Positions 21,101-33,119 are shown, counted from the stretch's first letter. The stretch is 64,000 nucleotides of DNA from Deinandra increscens subsp. villosa (GCA_039602395.1 JBCNJP010000017.1:21120836-21184835); one strand, 5' to 3'. Made by a program: numbers and translations. Notes: generated from the sequence alone by a model not told the origin.

Positions 21101-24100
21101 ATCCAATTTCCAAACATTTTGTTTATGTATTTCCACCAAATCAAACACACTAGTTCATTTAAACTTAGGTTATGTCATGGTTTATAAACTTTGTCACCAT
21201 TTATGAAACTTTTAACATAAGAGTTCATGTTATGTTCATATTTTTTTATAAATAAATTGGTTCAAACAATATTCTAGTTTTCCATCAAAGAACATAATGC
21301 TACTAACATACAAGTTTGCTAGTAATCATCTAACAACACAATCAAGACTTAATCATGAACATGAATTTGTGACATTATATGAATAAATCATGGAATAAGT
21401 TAAGAAAAGAAAGAGGTTTCCTCACTTAAACTTAAACCGGATCGGTAAAGGACTTGATGGGTTGTTGAATAAGCTTCCAAGTTTAGCTCCTAACCCACCC
21501 TTGATCTTTGAATTTAGGAAGAAATGATGATGAAAGAATGAAAGAATGGTCATGAATTTTGACAAGAAAACAAAAGATTAGAATAGGTATTCATGAAAGA
21601 TTATGAAGAAAGAAATGAAAGATATGATGATGAATAGAGAATGTAGAGATGAATTTACCTTGATCTAAAGAATGGTACTAGGAACTTGAATTTGAGTGTT
21701 AGAATGGTGATGAAATGTGGTGGTGGTGGCGGTTTATGGAGGGCCGAGAGAGTAGAGAGAGAGAAATGAGAGAAAGAGTGTTTGATGTTCTTGAAATGGT
21801 TAAGTGATGCAATGAAGGATGTTTAAATAGGTTATAAGAAGTGGCTAGAGTGGATGGTTGGTTCGGTTTCAAAGTGAACCGAGAGGGTTAGGTGTTCGGT
21901 TGGTGAATGGACCGAAAAAGAGGAAGAGAGAGGGGTTGAATGGCTTGAATCTCAACTCTTGATATATTTATGTTGCAAGGTGGTAAGGAATGTGGTTTCT
22001 TGAGTGCTAAAAACCGGTTACAAGGAGGAGGGAGACAAGGAGACAACAAGGTGGCTAAGTAGACAATATTGTTGGAGTGTGTAAGTGGACTCAAGTATTA
22101 TCCAATGGGTCTATGGGTTTTGTTGTGTACTTTGGGAGACAATCTTGCTTGAAATCAAGACCACATCTAGGTGGCTTAGAGTGGCTAGAGACGGTTAGGA
22201 GCATGGTAATAGATCGATGCTGTGCCTAGATGAGGGGACAAGTGAATGACATGAAAGTGGCTAGGTGAACAAACATGTCTATGTGTAGTGGACAATGGTA
22301 GTGACCAAAGGCATTAGTTCATGTCTTGTACTTAGGCATCAAGCTTGGTTAAGTGTAGATGACAAAATGGATTGAGCATGTGTGGTTTGTGACTAACCAT
22401 TAGGGAGGTTGGTTAAAATCAAATGAGACTAGTTTGGTTAAAATTGGACAAGAGATGGAGAAGGATCGAACTCGACACAAAAGAAAAGAAAGAAGAAAAG
22501 AAAGAGTGGGCCGGCTTAGGCCCAACCGGAAAAAGAAAGCGGGTTGGGCCGGCTGGGCTGGGCCGCGAGGAAAGAAAAGGAAACGGGCCGGGGAATGGGC
22601 CGAAGAGAAAGAAGAAAGAGAAGAAAAGAAAAGAAATGGGCCGGTAGGCCCATTGGGCTCACTGGGCTGAACCGGGTCTCGGGTCGGGTCGGGTTGAGTC
22701 CGGGTCGATCCAACGAGTCCAACGACACTTCGTTTGAGTCAAAAGGATAAACGAGTGAAAAGTCGGTTTTTGGCTCGAGAACGGATGATTTATATATAAA
22801 TATAAATCAATAAAAAAATAAATGAATAAGTGTCGCGTTTAATTTTTGAATGAACGGGAATGTCACAGTCTTGATTGTTCGTTGTTTGATTATGCACCAA
22901 CGATGTACTATCGTTTAGAAATAACAACTTCGCTCGACATGAGCGTTTATTGTTTGAAGTTTTGGTGACAACGTTTAATATTTGTTTTGGTGAAAATATA
23001 ATATAGTTTGGATTGAAATAGTTTTAGGAATAAAACTAATTATTGTGTGAAATGGATTGTCGTTCGAATGAACGTTATGTTTGGATTACGTCGGACACAA
23101 CGTAATAGTTTTGAATTTGACGTTTGAATCTAACCGAATGTTAAGATTATTTTTGTCGAGGTGAAATAATGTTTTGAATAAAACGAATGTAAACTTTTGT
23201 TTTGAACGGAATGAATTCGTCATTTGAATAAATGACTTGTTTTGAACACGTTACGACGTAACGTAATGTTATGTAAATATAAAATGAATATTTTATATTT
23301 TTATTATTGAAGTTCTAGCTTGAATAAACACAGAACTTTAAGTCGATTTCCACTACGGGTAAATGTTGTCGGACCTAATTGTCTATGTTCGCACGTAAGT
23401 TCACCTAATTTAAATAAATTAAGCCTAATGCACATAGATAATCAGATAATTGCACGTTAATATAATATTAAAGTTAACCTGGAATATACGGGTTGTCACA
23501 TAAGCCAAATCTGAGCTCTGCACCAAGTGTTGCTTTTATGGCTGGAGTTTCTGGAAATTCTGATTCTTCAAAAGGCTGCAATTTTACCATTCCAAATTTC
23601 ACTAATCAGAATGGCTTGTGTGCTGAAACAACCGAAGAGTATGCTAAAATGATTTCTGCCATAATTACATCATCTTTTGGGTTGGTTATCAAGAATGTTG
23701 CTGATGCAAAGATTACGAGGGATGATCATGATGAACTTGATGATGATCAATTGAACGAATTAGATTTAGCTTGGCAATATGTTATGCTAGGTCAAAGATC
23801 AAAACGATTTTCAAGAATTATGACAGAAGTTCATCTGATTTCAATAGCAAATTGGGATTTGATGAATCCAAGTTGAAGTGTTACAAATGCTCAAAGCTTG
23901 GACATTTTGCTAAAGAATGTCAACAAGCTCATGGAAGTAAACCTGGTTTTAATCAACCATCGTCAAGTAATGCAAACAACACAGCTTTAACAACTCATAA
24001 TGATGGTGTTTATAATTGGGGTAAACATTTTGACTCATCTGCTTTGATTCTCACTCATGATCAACAAGAAGATTATAGTTCAGATACATGTTCAGATACA

Positions 24101-24384
24101 AGTTCAGCACCAAGTTCCTATGAATCTGCTGAAAACTTGGAAAGTTTGTTGAAAGAAAATGCTTCGTTATTGAATAAAATTCAAAAGCTTTATGAGGAAT
24201 TCAAGTTTGTTAATTCAGATTTGGAGGTGTCTAGGGAACATGAGAAGGAATTAGTTTTGAAAAATGAATGTTTGATTACAAAGATCAAGTTGTTGAATGA
24301 AGTTTTAGAGCTATCAAAACAAGATAAAAAGAATGTTAAAGCTACAAATGTAAAGATTTGTGAAGAAAAGGATGAGTTGATCAA
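18121..24384 (+). pseudogene. Copia B gag, split by a solo LTR and truncated by copia C
   Basis: The gag begins at ATG 18121 (MSEFQAFAAMQNAMQ) with DNEIGTSQ and the LWDALSARCEGND block. An early in-frame TAG (about 18219) and a frameshift near 18360 break it. It stops at 18888, where a 4612-bp LTR is inserted, and resumes at 23501 with the same TAAGC. After the insertion come DLAWQYVMLGQRS, a frameshift near 23800, a CCHC knuckle CYKCSKLGHFAKEC (about 23880-23921), and an acidic then coiled-coil region (24040-24384). Copia C's LTR starts at 24385, giving an artificial read-through. The rest of B is not seen. Confidence 0.8.
18889..23500 (-). mobile_element. Solo LTR of a gypsy (Tekay-like) element, 4612 bp
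   Basis: It starts TGTCACACCCCG and ends GGTTGTCACA, and is flanked by perfect 5-bp duplications TAAGC (18884-18888 and 23501-23505), so it is one insertion event. On the minus strand it reads TGTGACAACCC...GGGGTGTGACA, like the gypsy LTR at 30056-32700. The two share blocks such as GTGAGTTTCACGGCCCC (about 19775) and GTGAACTCACCAAC (about 19265). No gag or pol is present. An internal TGTGACATTCCC (minus, at 22868) resembles a second LTR start. The segment 22480-22720 is rich in GGGCC and GGGTCGGGT. Confidence 0.85.
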
Positions 24385-24720
24385 TGTTAGAGCATATTCC
24401 TATGCCATGATGTGTCTCGTGTATTGTATCTATGTAATGAGCGTAAGAGTGGGTCTTGCTGGCAGCGTACCAGCTCCATACCAGTTGGTACTGGACCAGC
24501 GTACCAGATGGTACGCCAGCCAGAGTGAGCTTCCTATAAATAGGTAGCTTGTGTAGAGAGCATTAGAACTCTAGTCATACATCTCATATTCTCTGTGTGT
24601 GTTTCTGTGTGTATGCTTTCAAGTTTTCATCAATACAAATCACATTTGTATTTACTTTCGATCTCGTTTCATCTTGTTATCACTTGATTAGTAAACGATC
24701 CATCGCTCCATGTATTTTCA
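24385..24720 (+). repeat. 5' LTR of copia C (336 bp)
   Basis: It starts TGTTAGAGCATA and ends GTATTTTCA. A TATA box TATAAATA lies at 24535-24542. Just upstream, 24463-24528 contains repeated GTACCAG/GGTACGCC motifs shared with the leader. The left flank ATCAA would be the target duplication. It interrupts the gag of copia B. The start TGTTAGAGCATA is shared with the LTRs of D and E. Confidence 0.85.
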
Positions 24721-24722
24721 AG

Positions 24723-24734
24723 TGGTATCAGAGC
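24723..24734 (+). promoter_or_regulatory. Primer-binding site of copia C
   Basis: TGGTATCAGAGC two bases after the LTR end, complementary to initiator Met tRNA. Confidence 0.9.
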
Positions 24735-24947
24735 TATCTGGTTCCCTTTGCTGATCGAATTCTGTGATTTCAAGTGTTTTTAGAGAGAAAAAGTTTGGGT
24801 TTTCTTCATTTTTCATCAAATTTTCGCAATTCAGAGAGTTTCAAAGATGAAAATGATTTCTGAGTGTTCCTAGAGTGTTTTCGAAACTTACTACTACAAT
24901 TCATAGCCAAATTCGTCTAAATTACGAAAAATCAGTCGATTTTCATT

Positions 24948-25212
24948 TGGTACGCTTCTGGTCCGCCTCAAGACACGGTCCGCTTCAAGAACATCTGGTA
25001 CGCCGTTGGTCCGCTGCTGGTCCGCAAGGCAATCTTCATCGAGATTCTGGTCCGCTGAATCTGGTCCGCTAGGCAATCTTCAAGTCTGGTCCGTGGCAGT
25101 TATTTTTTGGTCCGCAGGTAGTTTCTCCGTACCATTTTGGTCCGCCGTACCAATTCTGGTACGTTGAGTTGATTGGTCCGCTGCTGGTCCGCAGGTTCAT
25201 TTGGTCCGCTGG
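24948..25212 (+). repeat. TGGTCCGC/TGGTACGC array in the leader of copia C
   Basis: About fifteen copies of TGGTCCGC, TGGTACGC or one-base variants within 265 bases. The LTR carries the related GTACCAG/GGTACG unit. The array lies between the primer site and the gag ATG (25390). Confidence 0.85.
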
Positions 25213-25389
25213 CAGTTTCTTAAAAGTGTCATAACTTTTGCATCGTAAATCGCTACGAGAGCCATAAGTACTCAAATCGATCGTCTCGACGAGCTCTACA
25301 TTGTTCGTTCAAAGTTGATTTTCAAAATCAAATTCTAACATCTTCGTTTTTGAGTTTGAAGTTTTTGCGTTCGGTATTGTAATTTCAAA

Positions 25390-26675
25390 ATGAGCGATTA
25401 TCAAGCATTTTCCGCAATTCAAAACACGATGCAAGCTATCATTAACTATGATAATGAAATAGGAACAAGTCAGAAAGTTCCGAAGTTGCTTAGACTGGAA
25501 GATTATCATAGTTGGGTGAAGCGATTCGGAGCATATGTTGGCGCTAATGATGTTGATTTTTGGATATCTTACAATAATCAATATGAATATCCAACAGGTA
25601 CAAATGGAAGGCCAATTTTGCAACAAAGTCTCACTGGTGAACAAAAGAAGGCATATCAAGCCGAACAAAAAGCTTACGGAACTTTAACGATGGCATTACC
25701 TTCAGATTTATTACATCAATTTTCTGCTTATACTTCAGCAAAAGAATTGTGGGATGCAATTCAGAAACGGTGTGAGGGTAATGATCAATTCAAGAAAAGT
25801 AAACAAAAGGTTCTAAAGAAAGAGTTCGACAATTTCAAGCATTATCCAAATGAAAATATTTCAAAGCTTATTACTAGGTTTTCACATTTACTGAGTGAAA
25901 TGTCTTTAGTTGGCATCAAAAAGGAAGAAGCTGATTTGAAAGAGAAGTTACTAGAGGCATTACCTGAAAGATGGGAAAACTATGTAATGATGATTACTCA
26001 TGATAAAGAATATGCAGGATTGTCATTCAATAATTTGATTGAGCAGATACAAGCAAGAGATATGGAGTTGAATGTGAACAAATCCATGCCTGCTCAAGTA
26101 CAGAATCCAGCTGCATATCATGGTGAAAATGAGTCGACCATGAATACTAAAAAGTCAAATATTTTCAGTGAAGGTCCTACTACTGCTTTTCTTGCTGGAA
26201 AATCTGAGAATTATGGTTATTCTCCGGGTTGTACATTTACAAGTCCAAATCAATCACCAAAGCCTACATTGTCTAATAATGCATCTGATGATTTAGCTTC
26301 ATTGCTATCTGCATTTATTTCATCATCTAGTGGTTCAATTTTTGGGAATATTGGAGAAGCTGATCTATTTACAAATGACTTAGGTCAGTTGGATGATGAT
26401 CATCTGAATGAGTTAGATTTACATTGGCAATTTGCTATGACTGTTGAAAGAGGTAAGAGATTCGTCAAGAAGCATGGTAAACAATCTTTTCTTCCAGGAG
26501 GAAAACTTGGATTGGATAAATCCAAGGTTAAATGTTTCAAATGTTCCAAGATTGGTCATTTTGCTCGTGAATGTCAAAATTCAAAAGCATCTGCATCCTC
26601 ATCTTCAACAAACAATTCAAATTCACAAGCTTTGATTTCACAAAAGGTTGAAGGATATGACTGGGAAAAGGATAT
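25390..26675 (+). CDS. Copia C gag (open, 3' end lost in gap)
   Basis: This is the best preserved gag of the window, open for 428 codons up to the gap. Residues 1-60 contain DNEIGTSQKVPKLLRLEDYHSW; residues 100-235 form the helical gag domain with LWDAIQKRCEGN and LLEALPERWENYV. Residues 240-350 are Ser/Asn-rich, then DLHWQFAM. A CCHC zinc knuckle CFKCSKIGHFAREC lies at residues 382-395. Related gags in this window (4564-4258, 24160-24384) continue with a coiled coil and a second knuckle; here that part is in the gap. The role known for the family is virus-like particle assembly and RNA binding. The ATG follows the motif-array leader and primer site. Pol is not visible, so autonomy is unknown. 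Confidence 0.85.
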
Positions 26676-27175
26676 NNNNNNNNNNNNNNNNNNNNNNNNN
26701 NNNNNNNNNNNNNNNNNNNNNNNNNNNNNNNNNNNNNNNNNNNNNNNNNNNNNNNNNNNNNNNNNNNNNNNNNNNNNNNNNNNNNNNNNNNNNNNNNNNN
26801 NNNNNNNNNNNNNNNNNNNNNNNNNNNNNNNNNNNNNNNNNNNNNNNNNNNNNNNNNNNNNNNNNNNNNNNNNNNNNNNNNNNNNNNNNNNNNNNNNNNN
26901 NNNNNNNNNNNNNNNNNNNNNNNNNNNNNNNNNNNNNNNNNNNNNNNNNNNNNNNNNNNNNNNNNNNNNNNNNNNNNNNNNNNNNNNNNNNNNNNNNNNN
27001 NNNNNNNNNNNNNNNNNNNNNNNNNNNNNNNNNNNNNNNNNNNNNNNNNNNNNNNNNNNNNNNNNNNNNNNNNNNNNNNNNNNNNNNNNNNNNNNNNNNN
27101 NNNNNNNNNNNNNNNNNNNNNNNNNNNNNNNNNNNNNNNNNNNNNNNNNNNNNNNNNNNNNNNNNNNNNNNNNNN
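26676..27175. other. Assembly gap (500 N)
   Basis: Left is copia C gag; right is the middle of a gypsy pol. The gap therefore hides at least the gypsy 5' LTR, gag and protease and the end of copia C, so the true distance is probably several kilobases. Confidence 0.95.
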
Positions 27176-29948
27176 GCACCTTACCGTTTAGCACCAAATG
27201 AGTTGCAAGAGCTATATACTCAACTTCAAGAACTGCTTGAAAAAGGATTTATTAGGCCCAGCTCATCACCCTGGGGAGCTCCAGTGTTGTTTGTTAAAAA
27301 GAAGGATGGAACCTTTCGAATGTGCATCGATTACAGAGAGCTCAACAAGGTGACTGTCAAGAATCGTTATCCCTTGCCCCGAATCGATGATTTGTTTGAT
27401 CAACTACAAGGATCTAGCTACTATTCCAAAATCGATTTAAGATCAGGTTATCATCAGTTGAGAGTCCGTGAAGAGGATGTCTCGAAAACAGCGTTTAGAA
27501 CTCGTTATGGTCATTATGAGTTCATGGTTATGCCATTTGGGTTAACCAACGCACCAGCGATTTTCATGGACTTGATGAATCGCGTTTGCAAGCCATATCT
27601 CGATAAATTCGTTATCGTCTTCATTGATGATATTCTGATATATTCTAAGTCTAAGGAGGAGCACGAACAACATCTTCGTTTGATCTTAGAGTTACTCAAG
27701 AAGGAGCAATTGTATGCAAAATTTTCAAAGTGTGATTTCTGGATGCGTGAGGTGCAATTTCTTGGTCATATCGTTAATGATCAGGGGATTCACGTTGATC
27801 CAATCAAAGTTGAGGCAATTAAGAATTGGCCTGCGCCCAAAACACCAACGGAAATTCGCTAATTTCTTGGTTTAGCAGGTTATTATAGACGTTTTATTGA
27901 GGGATTTTCAAAGATAGCCCAACCTCTTACGGCGCTAACGCATAAAGGAACGGCGTATAATTGGAATGAAAAGCATGACGCCGCTTTTCAGCTACTAAAG
28001 CAGAAACTTTGTAGCGCGCAAATATTATCCCTACCGGAGGGTAGTGACGATTTCGTGGTGTATTGTGATGCATCGAAACAAGGATTAGGTTGCGTGCTGA
28101 TGCAAAGAGAAAAAGTCATAGCATATGCCTCTCGTCAGTTAAAGATTCACGAGCAGAACTATACAACTCATGCTTTGGAGTTGGGAGCAGTCATTTTCGC
28201 GTTGAAAATTTGGAGACACTATCTTTATGGTACAAAGTGTACTATCTACACTGATCACAAAAGTCTCGAGCATATCTTTGCTCAAAAGGAGTTGAACATG
28301 AGACAACGTCGTTGGGTGGAACTTCTTAATGACTACGATTGCGCAATTAGATACCATCCAGGCAAAGCTAATGTGGTAGCTGATGCCTTAAGCCGGAAGG
28401 ATAACCCCAAGCCAAGAAGAGTTCGTGCGTTGCAACTTACTATTCATACAGGATTACCGGATCAGATCCGGAATGCACAACTCGAAGCACTCAAAGCTGA
28501 AAACGTTGGATTAGAATCCTTGCGGGGTATGGATAAGTTACTGGAAGTTAGATCTGATAGTATCCGATATTGTGCGAACCGAATATGGATTCCCGTGTAT
28601 GGAAATTTGAGGGAATTGATTATGGATGAAGCCCATAAGTCTCGTTACTCTATTCATCCAGGCTCGGATAAGATGTACCAAGATTTGAAACTGATTTACT
28701 GGTGGCCTAGGATGAAAGTTGACATTGCCACTTACGTAAGCAAGTGCTTGACTTGTTCAAAAGTTAAGGCGGAATACCAGAAGCCGGCAGGGTTACTTCA
28801 ACAACCAAAAATTCCCGAGTGGAAATGGGAGGGTATCGCCATGGATTTTATCACAAAGCTACCCCGTACAGCATGCAAATGTGATACAATTTGGGTAATT
28901 ATCGATCGCCTAACCAAATCGGCACATTTTCTACCGATCAAGGAAACTGATACCTCCGAGACATTAGGCAAACTTTATCTCAAGGAAATCGTCTCGCGAC
29001 ATGGAGTACCAGTTTCTATTATATCAGATCGAGACGCTCGATTTACCTCCAAATGTTGGGAATCTCTACATGAAGCTTTGGGATCGCGATCTGGATATGA
29101 GTACCGCATATCATCCTCAGACCGATGGCCAAAGTGAAAGGACCATACAAAATCTTGAGGACATGCTGCGTGCATGTGCTATTGATTTTGGTGAAAGTTG
29201 GGATAAACACTTACCCTTGGTGGAATTCTCGTATAACAACAGTTATCACACCAGTATTGGTGTAGCCCCGTTTGAGGCACTTTACGGACGAAAGTGTAGA
29301 TCACCTCTCTGTTGGGCGGAAGTTGGTGACAGTCAACTCACAGGTCCTGAGTTAGTACTCGAGACAACAGAGAAAATCGTGCAGATTCGTAATCGTATGG
29401 CAGCCGCACGAGATAGACAGAAAAGTTATGCTGATAAACGGCGAAGACCTTTGGAATTTAAGGAAGGAGACAAGGTCTTGTTAAAGGTCTCACCCTGGAA
29501 AGGTGTAGTGCGTTTTGGTAAACGTGGTAAGTTAAACCCGAGATACATTGGGCCATTCGAGATTGTTAATAGAGTTGGTCTCTCATCGTATGAACTAAAC
29601 TTACCAGCAGAGCTAAGTGGGGTCCATAACGTTTTCCATGTGTCGAATTTAAAGAAATGTTTAGCAGATGAGACATTAATCACTCCACTTGAAGAGTTGC
29701 ATGTGGACGAACAACTTCGATTTATCGAAGAACCGGTGGAAATTATGGACCGGGAGGTTAAACAGTTAAAGCGTAGCAAAATCCCAATCGTTAAAGTTCG
29801 TTGGAACTCGAGACATGGTCCTGAATTCACATGGGAACGCGAAGATCAGATGATGAAGAAATATCCCAGACTATTCAAGGTCCAGCCTTCGTCTAGTTCA
29901 GGTACTGGTTTAATTTTCGCGGACGAAAATTCTTCAACAAGGGGATGA
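27176..29948 (+). pseudogene. Gypsy (Tekay-like chromovirus) pol: RT, RNase H, integrase, chromodomain
   Basis: The frame enters from the gap inside RT (APYRLAPNE). RT motifs are [19 protein letters not shown] and the catalytic FIDD (about 27622-27633). A CAA-to-TAA type stop at 27860 (before FLGLAGYYRRF) breaks the frame. RNase H has YCDASKQGLGC (about 28060). Integrase has the H-H-C-C finger ending CLTCSKVK (about 28745), then [17 protein letters not shown] and [10 protein letters not shown] frameshift near 29085 separates the second and third integrase residues. The tail ends in a chromodomain-like segment ([12 protein letters not shown] to FTWEREDQM, about 29730-29860). The Gypsy order (RT before IN) is clear. 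Tekay assignment rests on the chromodomain and LTR style. Not functional. Confidence 0.88.
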
Positions 29949-30055
29949 TGTGACGACTGAGAATTTTTTTTCTTTTCTTTTCTTTGTGTCTAGCTCATTA
30001 ACTTTTACCACGTTACGTAATTTTCGAGGACGAAAATTCTTCAACAAGGGGATAC
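29917..30055 (+). other. Duplicated polypurine-tract region of the gypsy element
   Basis: The segment CGGACGAAAATTCTTCAACA with AGGGGAT occurs at 29920-29950 and again at 30026-30053 (CGAGGACGAAAATTC...). About 75 unrelated bases with a CTTTT run lie between. The second copy directly precedes the LTR start TGTGACATTCC at 30056 and is the working tract by position. The first copy includes the stop codon of pol. Confidence 0.65.
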
Positions 30056-31104
30056 TGTGACATTCCGACTTTTCAGGTCATTTTCTGACATTAACTGAAC
30101 GTAAACCGTATTAAATGTTGTGTGAACATTTATGTGCTTATATGCGTTGACCTTAGCAATTAGGGTTTTGTGTGATCAATCACTACGAGCATACACGGAA
30201 ATTTAAACATTTGAAATTCTATGATTTTATGTGACTTTAAAATAGAGAATTGAGAATTATTATTTACGATTTTAGGTAGTCGTTTAAGTTTATATTTTCC
30301 TATTAAAGTTATAAGATCTATATATTTCAACGTCCTTCGTATATTCGTTGTTAAAAACATTTCCCGTTAATTCCGTTAGAGCCGTTAGCTTTTATAAAAC
30401 TTCGGGGGCTTATCTTGTCATTTATGAAACATGTTTTAATTAACTAAAACCTAGAGGGACTAAAAGTGTCAGTTGATGAAACTTGATTTTAATTAACATT
30501 AACACCAAATCAATTCGCGATTGAAACCGAGTTCACGACTGGGCATTGGTTTTGACCGAATCAATTCACAATCGTCGGTTTCTTTTCTTGGTTATCAATT
30601 GGGAGTCAATGATAAGAGAGTATCATAGCAATCATAAGAACCCTCACAACCATCTGCTCTCGTCTCTCGTTCTCTCCCTCTCGTCTCTGTTTCTTTTTTT
30701 TCTTTCCTTCGAGTTTTCCGGTGAACTCAAAATCCGGCCGGAAGTTTCATTGTCAAGCTATCGTTTGATACACCCCTGTAATCGCGAGGTCCAGACGAGC
30801 ATCCGGGTGCAAACCGATTTGAGTTTCGTGATCGTGCTTCGAGTTCGCGATTAGGTTTCGGGTTCGTTTCAGTGTACAAAACGTATCAATCTCTCATCTC
30901 CGACTCGAGGTAATGATTCCTTAATGTTATTCGCACCTTTTTATGGGTTTATTTCACGTTTCGCGATTTTCCGGTCGCCGGAAAATATCTCCGGCGACAT
31001 TAAGGTTCTGGGGGTGGAAGATGACTCGCAGTCGGTATTGGCTATATATTTTCGGTTCTGAGATTAAACCAGACCCCAATCTGGCATAGACGGTTTGGGT
31101 TCTG

Positions 31105-31148
31105 GGCTTGGTTACGAGGGGCGCGGTTTCGAGTCCCGGCGCCACCAT
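31105..31148 (+). other. tRNA 3'-half-like segment in the gypsy LTR
   Basis: GCGCGGTTTCGAGTCCCGGCGC followed by CACCA resembles a T-arm plus acceptor end with CCA. The box B-like core has one extra T. No full cloverleaf can be drawn. Confidence 0.35.
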
Positions 31149-31231
31149 TTTTGTTCTTTGATTTTCTTTAAACCCTATTCTTGGTCGCTACTGATAGATA
31201 AAACAATCTCGATCCGGCTCATGACACAAAC

Positions 31232-31304
31232 AGGCCCTTGACCGAGTGGTAGGGTGTTGTGCCTCTAACATAGAGGTCACGGGTTCGAACCCGCTGACCT
31301 CCAT
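31232..31304 (+). other. tRNA- or SINE-head-like segment with A and B boxes
   Basis: Box A-like TGACCGAGTGGTAGG (31239-31253) and a perfect box B core GGTTCGAACCC (31281-31291) are spaced as in tRNA genes, and the segment ends ACCTCCA. The middle can form CCTC/GAGG around TAACAT. The T-stem has two mismatches, so it is not a good tRNA gene. GAGGTCACGGGTTCGA is also how I remember plant Au-SINE heads. It is either a tRNA-derived insertion or a Pol III promoter relic. Confidence 0.45.
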
Positions 31305-32700
31305 ATTTGTGTTCTTTTTATTATTTCGTATTTTTAGGCTTGTAATCACTAGATTTTGTATCAAAAATTGTTCCTTCTCATATCCTAGCCCCGTAAAAAC
31401 ATATTTGGAACCCTTAAACCCTCGTAAAACATATTTTAAGTTGTAAAATGTGTTTTTAATTAAACTATATATTCCAACATTTATATATACATATAAATAT
31501 TGATATAAAAATTCCAGTTTTTACAAAAAGGTAAAATATATATATATATCTTGGGTAGATTAATATATAAACTTGTGCCGTTGGGTTTTTATTAATATAA
31601 CCGAATAATTCGTTATTAACGTCACTCAAACATTTAGCTAAATATACAATAAACATATTAAAGATATACATATTTATTTTTGAAACCCTTGAACTTAGAA
31701 AATATATATTATTGTTATATATTGGATTTTTTTCGCGTTATTTCGATAATCGCTCGGATTTGGCACACGTGCCATCCTCGACTTATTCCGGACTTCACGA
31801 TCCTTCGTTTTTATCGTTTACGTTAGATTTAATAGTTTAGAACACACACTTATACTCGTATGCTCGTTAGGTGATTGATTGCTTGCACAAGACTCGTTTT
31901 TGCTATTTGAATTAACTGTTTGTCTGGAAACTTTGCCGAGCAACCTAAGGTGAGTTTCACGGCCCCATTTTACTTATTTTAATCCTGTTGGGGGAGATTA
32001 ACATGCAAACACTTGAACTGTTAGATATATATCACCTGAATGATAGTGACACACTTAATATAAAGTCCTCACTTTATAGTTACTGTCAATGTGACATCAG
32101 CGGGAACTTATTTAGTAGATCTACTGGGTTTGACAACCCCACCCGGGTCAGTCGCTCTGGCACGATTGGATATCGAACGGGTGTTATAAACTTCTTAGTC
32201 TTAACGAGGCATAATTGAACTTGTCGAGCTTCAGTAACTGGATAGCTAGTTGATCTAGTCAAACGTGCACTGATTTCTTGAAAATAGTCTAGCTAACTAT
32301 TGATATACTATCTGGATTTTACTGAACTGTTAAACTGTTGAACTGATTAAACCTGTGAACTCACCAACCTTTGTGTTGACACTTTAGCATGTTATATCTC
32401 AGGTCGCTAAACTGGATTGTCTGCCACGAGCTAGGATGCACCACATAAGGATTACTATTACCATGCATGCATCATAGACTTATTTATTTATCAAACTTAT
32501 TAACTTTTGGTTTGCGCATGTTTTGGCGCTTGAACAATTATTACAACTTTGTCGATTACGCTTCCGTATTTAAAAACGCATTTACTCTGCTTTTACTTTT
32601 ACATTGCATATAGACTGTTCGTATGGCTAATGTGTTCGATCCTGGTTTGTCATGCTCCCTGCGGCGCGTTGTCGCGCGTGGGATTTTTGGGGGTGTGACA

Positions 32701-33119
32701 GGTACGAACTGAGAACGAAGTGACACGAACTCAACTGAGAACTGACTCACTAAGTGATATGCGGAGTGACCTATGAAGTGACAGGAACTGACTTTCACGA
32801 AGTGGACACAAACTAACGCAAACTGTCACTTCATGACAGTTATTTGCACGAACGGGCAGTTCTCGACGGTTATTTGCATGAACTGGGTGTTCTTGATGCG
32901 AACTGAAATGAACTAAAACTGATTTTGACCAATTTTTGCGATTTTGAAGGTTTTTGTTTGAGAAATGTAGCAGTCAACGAGGTTTTAGCAACAAGAATGT
33001 TTTGAAAATAAACTGGACTCAAAAAACTAAAAAAGTGACTCGTTTTTTAATGAAAAACACTCGGTTTTATCACGAAAACGAAAACGATCAAAGCAAACGT
33101 AGTAGAGTAACCTGGATTT
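32701..33119 (-). other. Leader of copia D with CGAACTG array (truncated)
   Basis: From 32704 to about 32905 the + strand repeats CGAACTG/GAACTGA and related GAAGTGAC about fourteen times. The LTR of D has AGTTCGTGG and CGAACTG at 33371-33440. The gag that should follow on the left is missing because the gypsy LTR ends at 32700. Confidence 0.7.

Larger units (their letters stand above)
30056..32700 (+). repeat. Gypsy 3' LTR, 2645 bp
   Basis: It begins TGTGACATTCCG right after a polypurine tract and ends GGGGTGTGACA at 32700. The right flank GGTAC would be the target duplication; the left partner is in the gap. It shares several blocks with the solo LTRs at 18889-23500 and 34439-36910. These are a GTGAG...GCCCC block (about 31950), GAACTCACCAACCTTTGTGTT (about 32357), and a final GATCCTGGTTTGTCA (about 32638). 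It interrupts the leader of copia D. Two tRNA-like segments lie inside. Confidence 0.8.

Noticed and set aside
22423..22750. Lys/Arg/Gly-rich open frames in the 4.6-kb solo LTR
   Set aside because: They come from GGGCC and AAAGAAAG-type low-complexity sequence and are open in several frames.
22861..22868. A second complete LTR nested between 18889 and 22868
   Set aside because: No target duplication fits it: GTCTT on the right has no partner next to 18889. It is kept only as a question in the findings.
30546..30854. Host gene in the gypsy LTR (102-codon frame)
   Set aside because: It starts in LTR sequence near a CT-rich tract, shows no domain and lies between clear LTR ends.
31232..31304. 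Functional tRNA gene
   Set aside because: Boxes A and B are present, but the T-stem has two mismatches and the acceptor and anticodon stems do not pair well.
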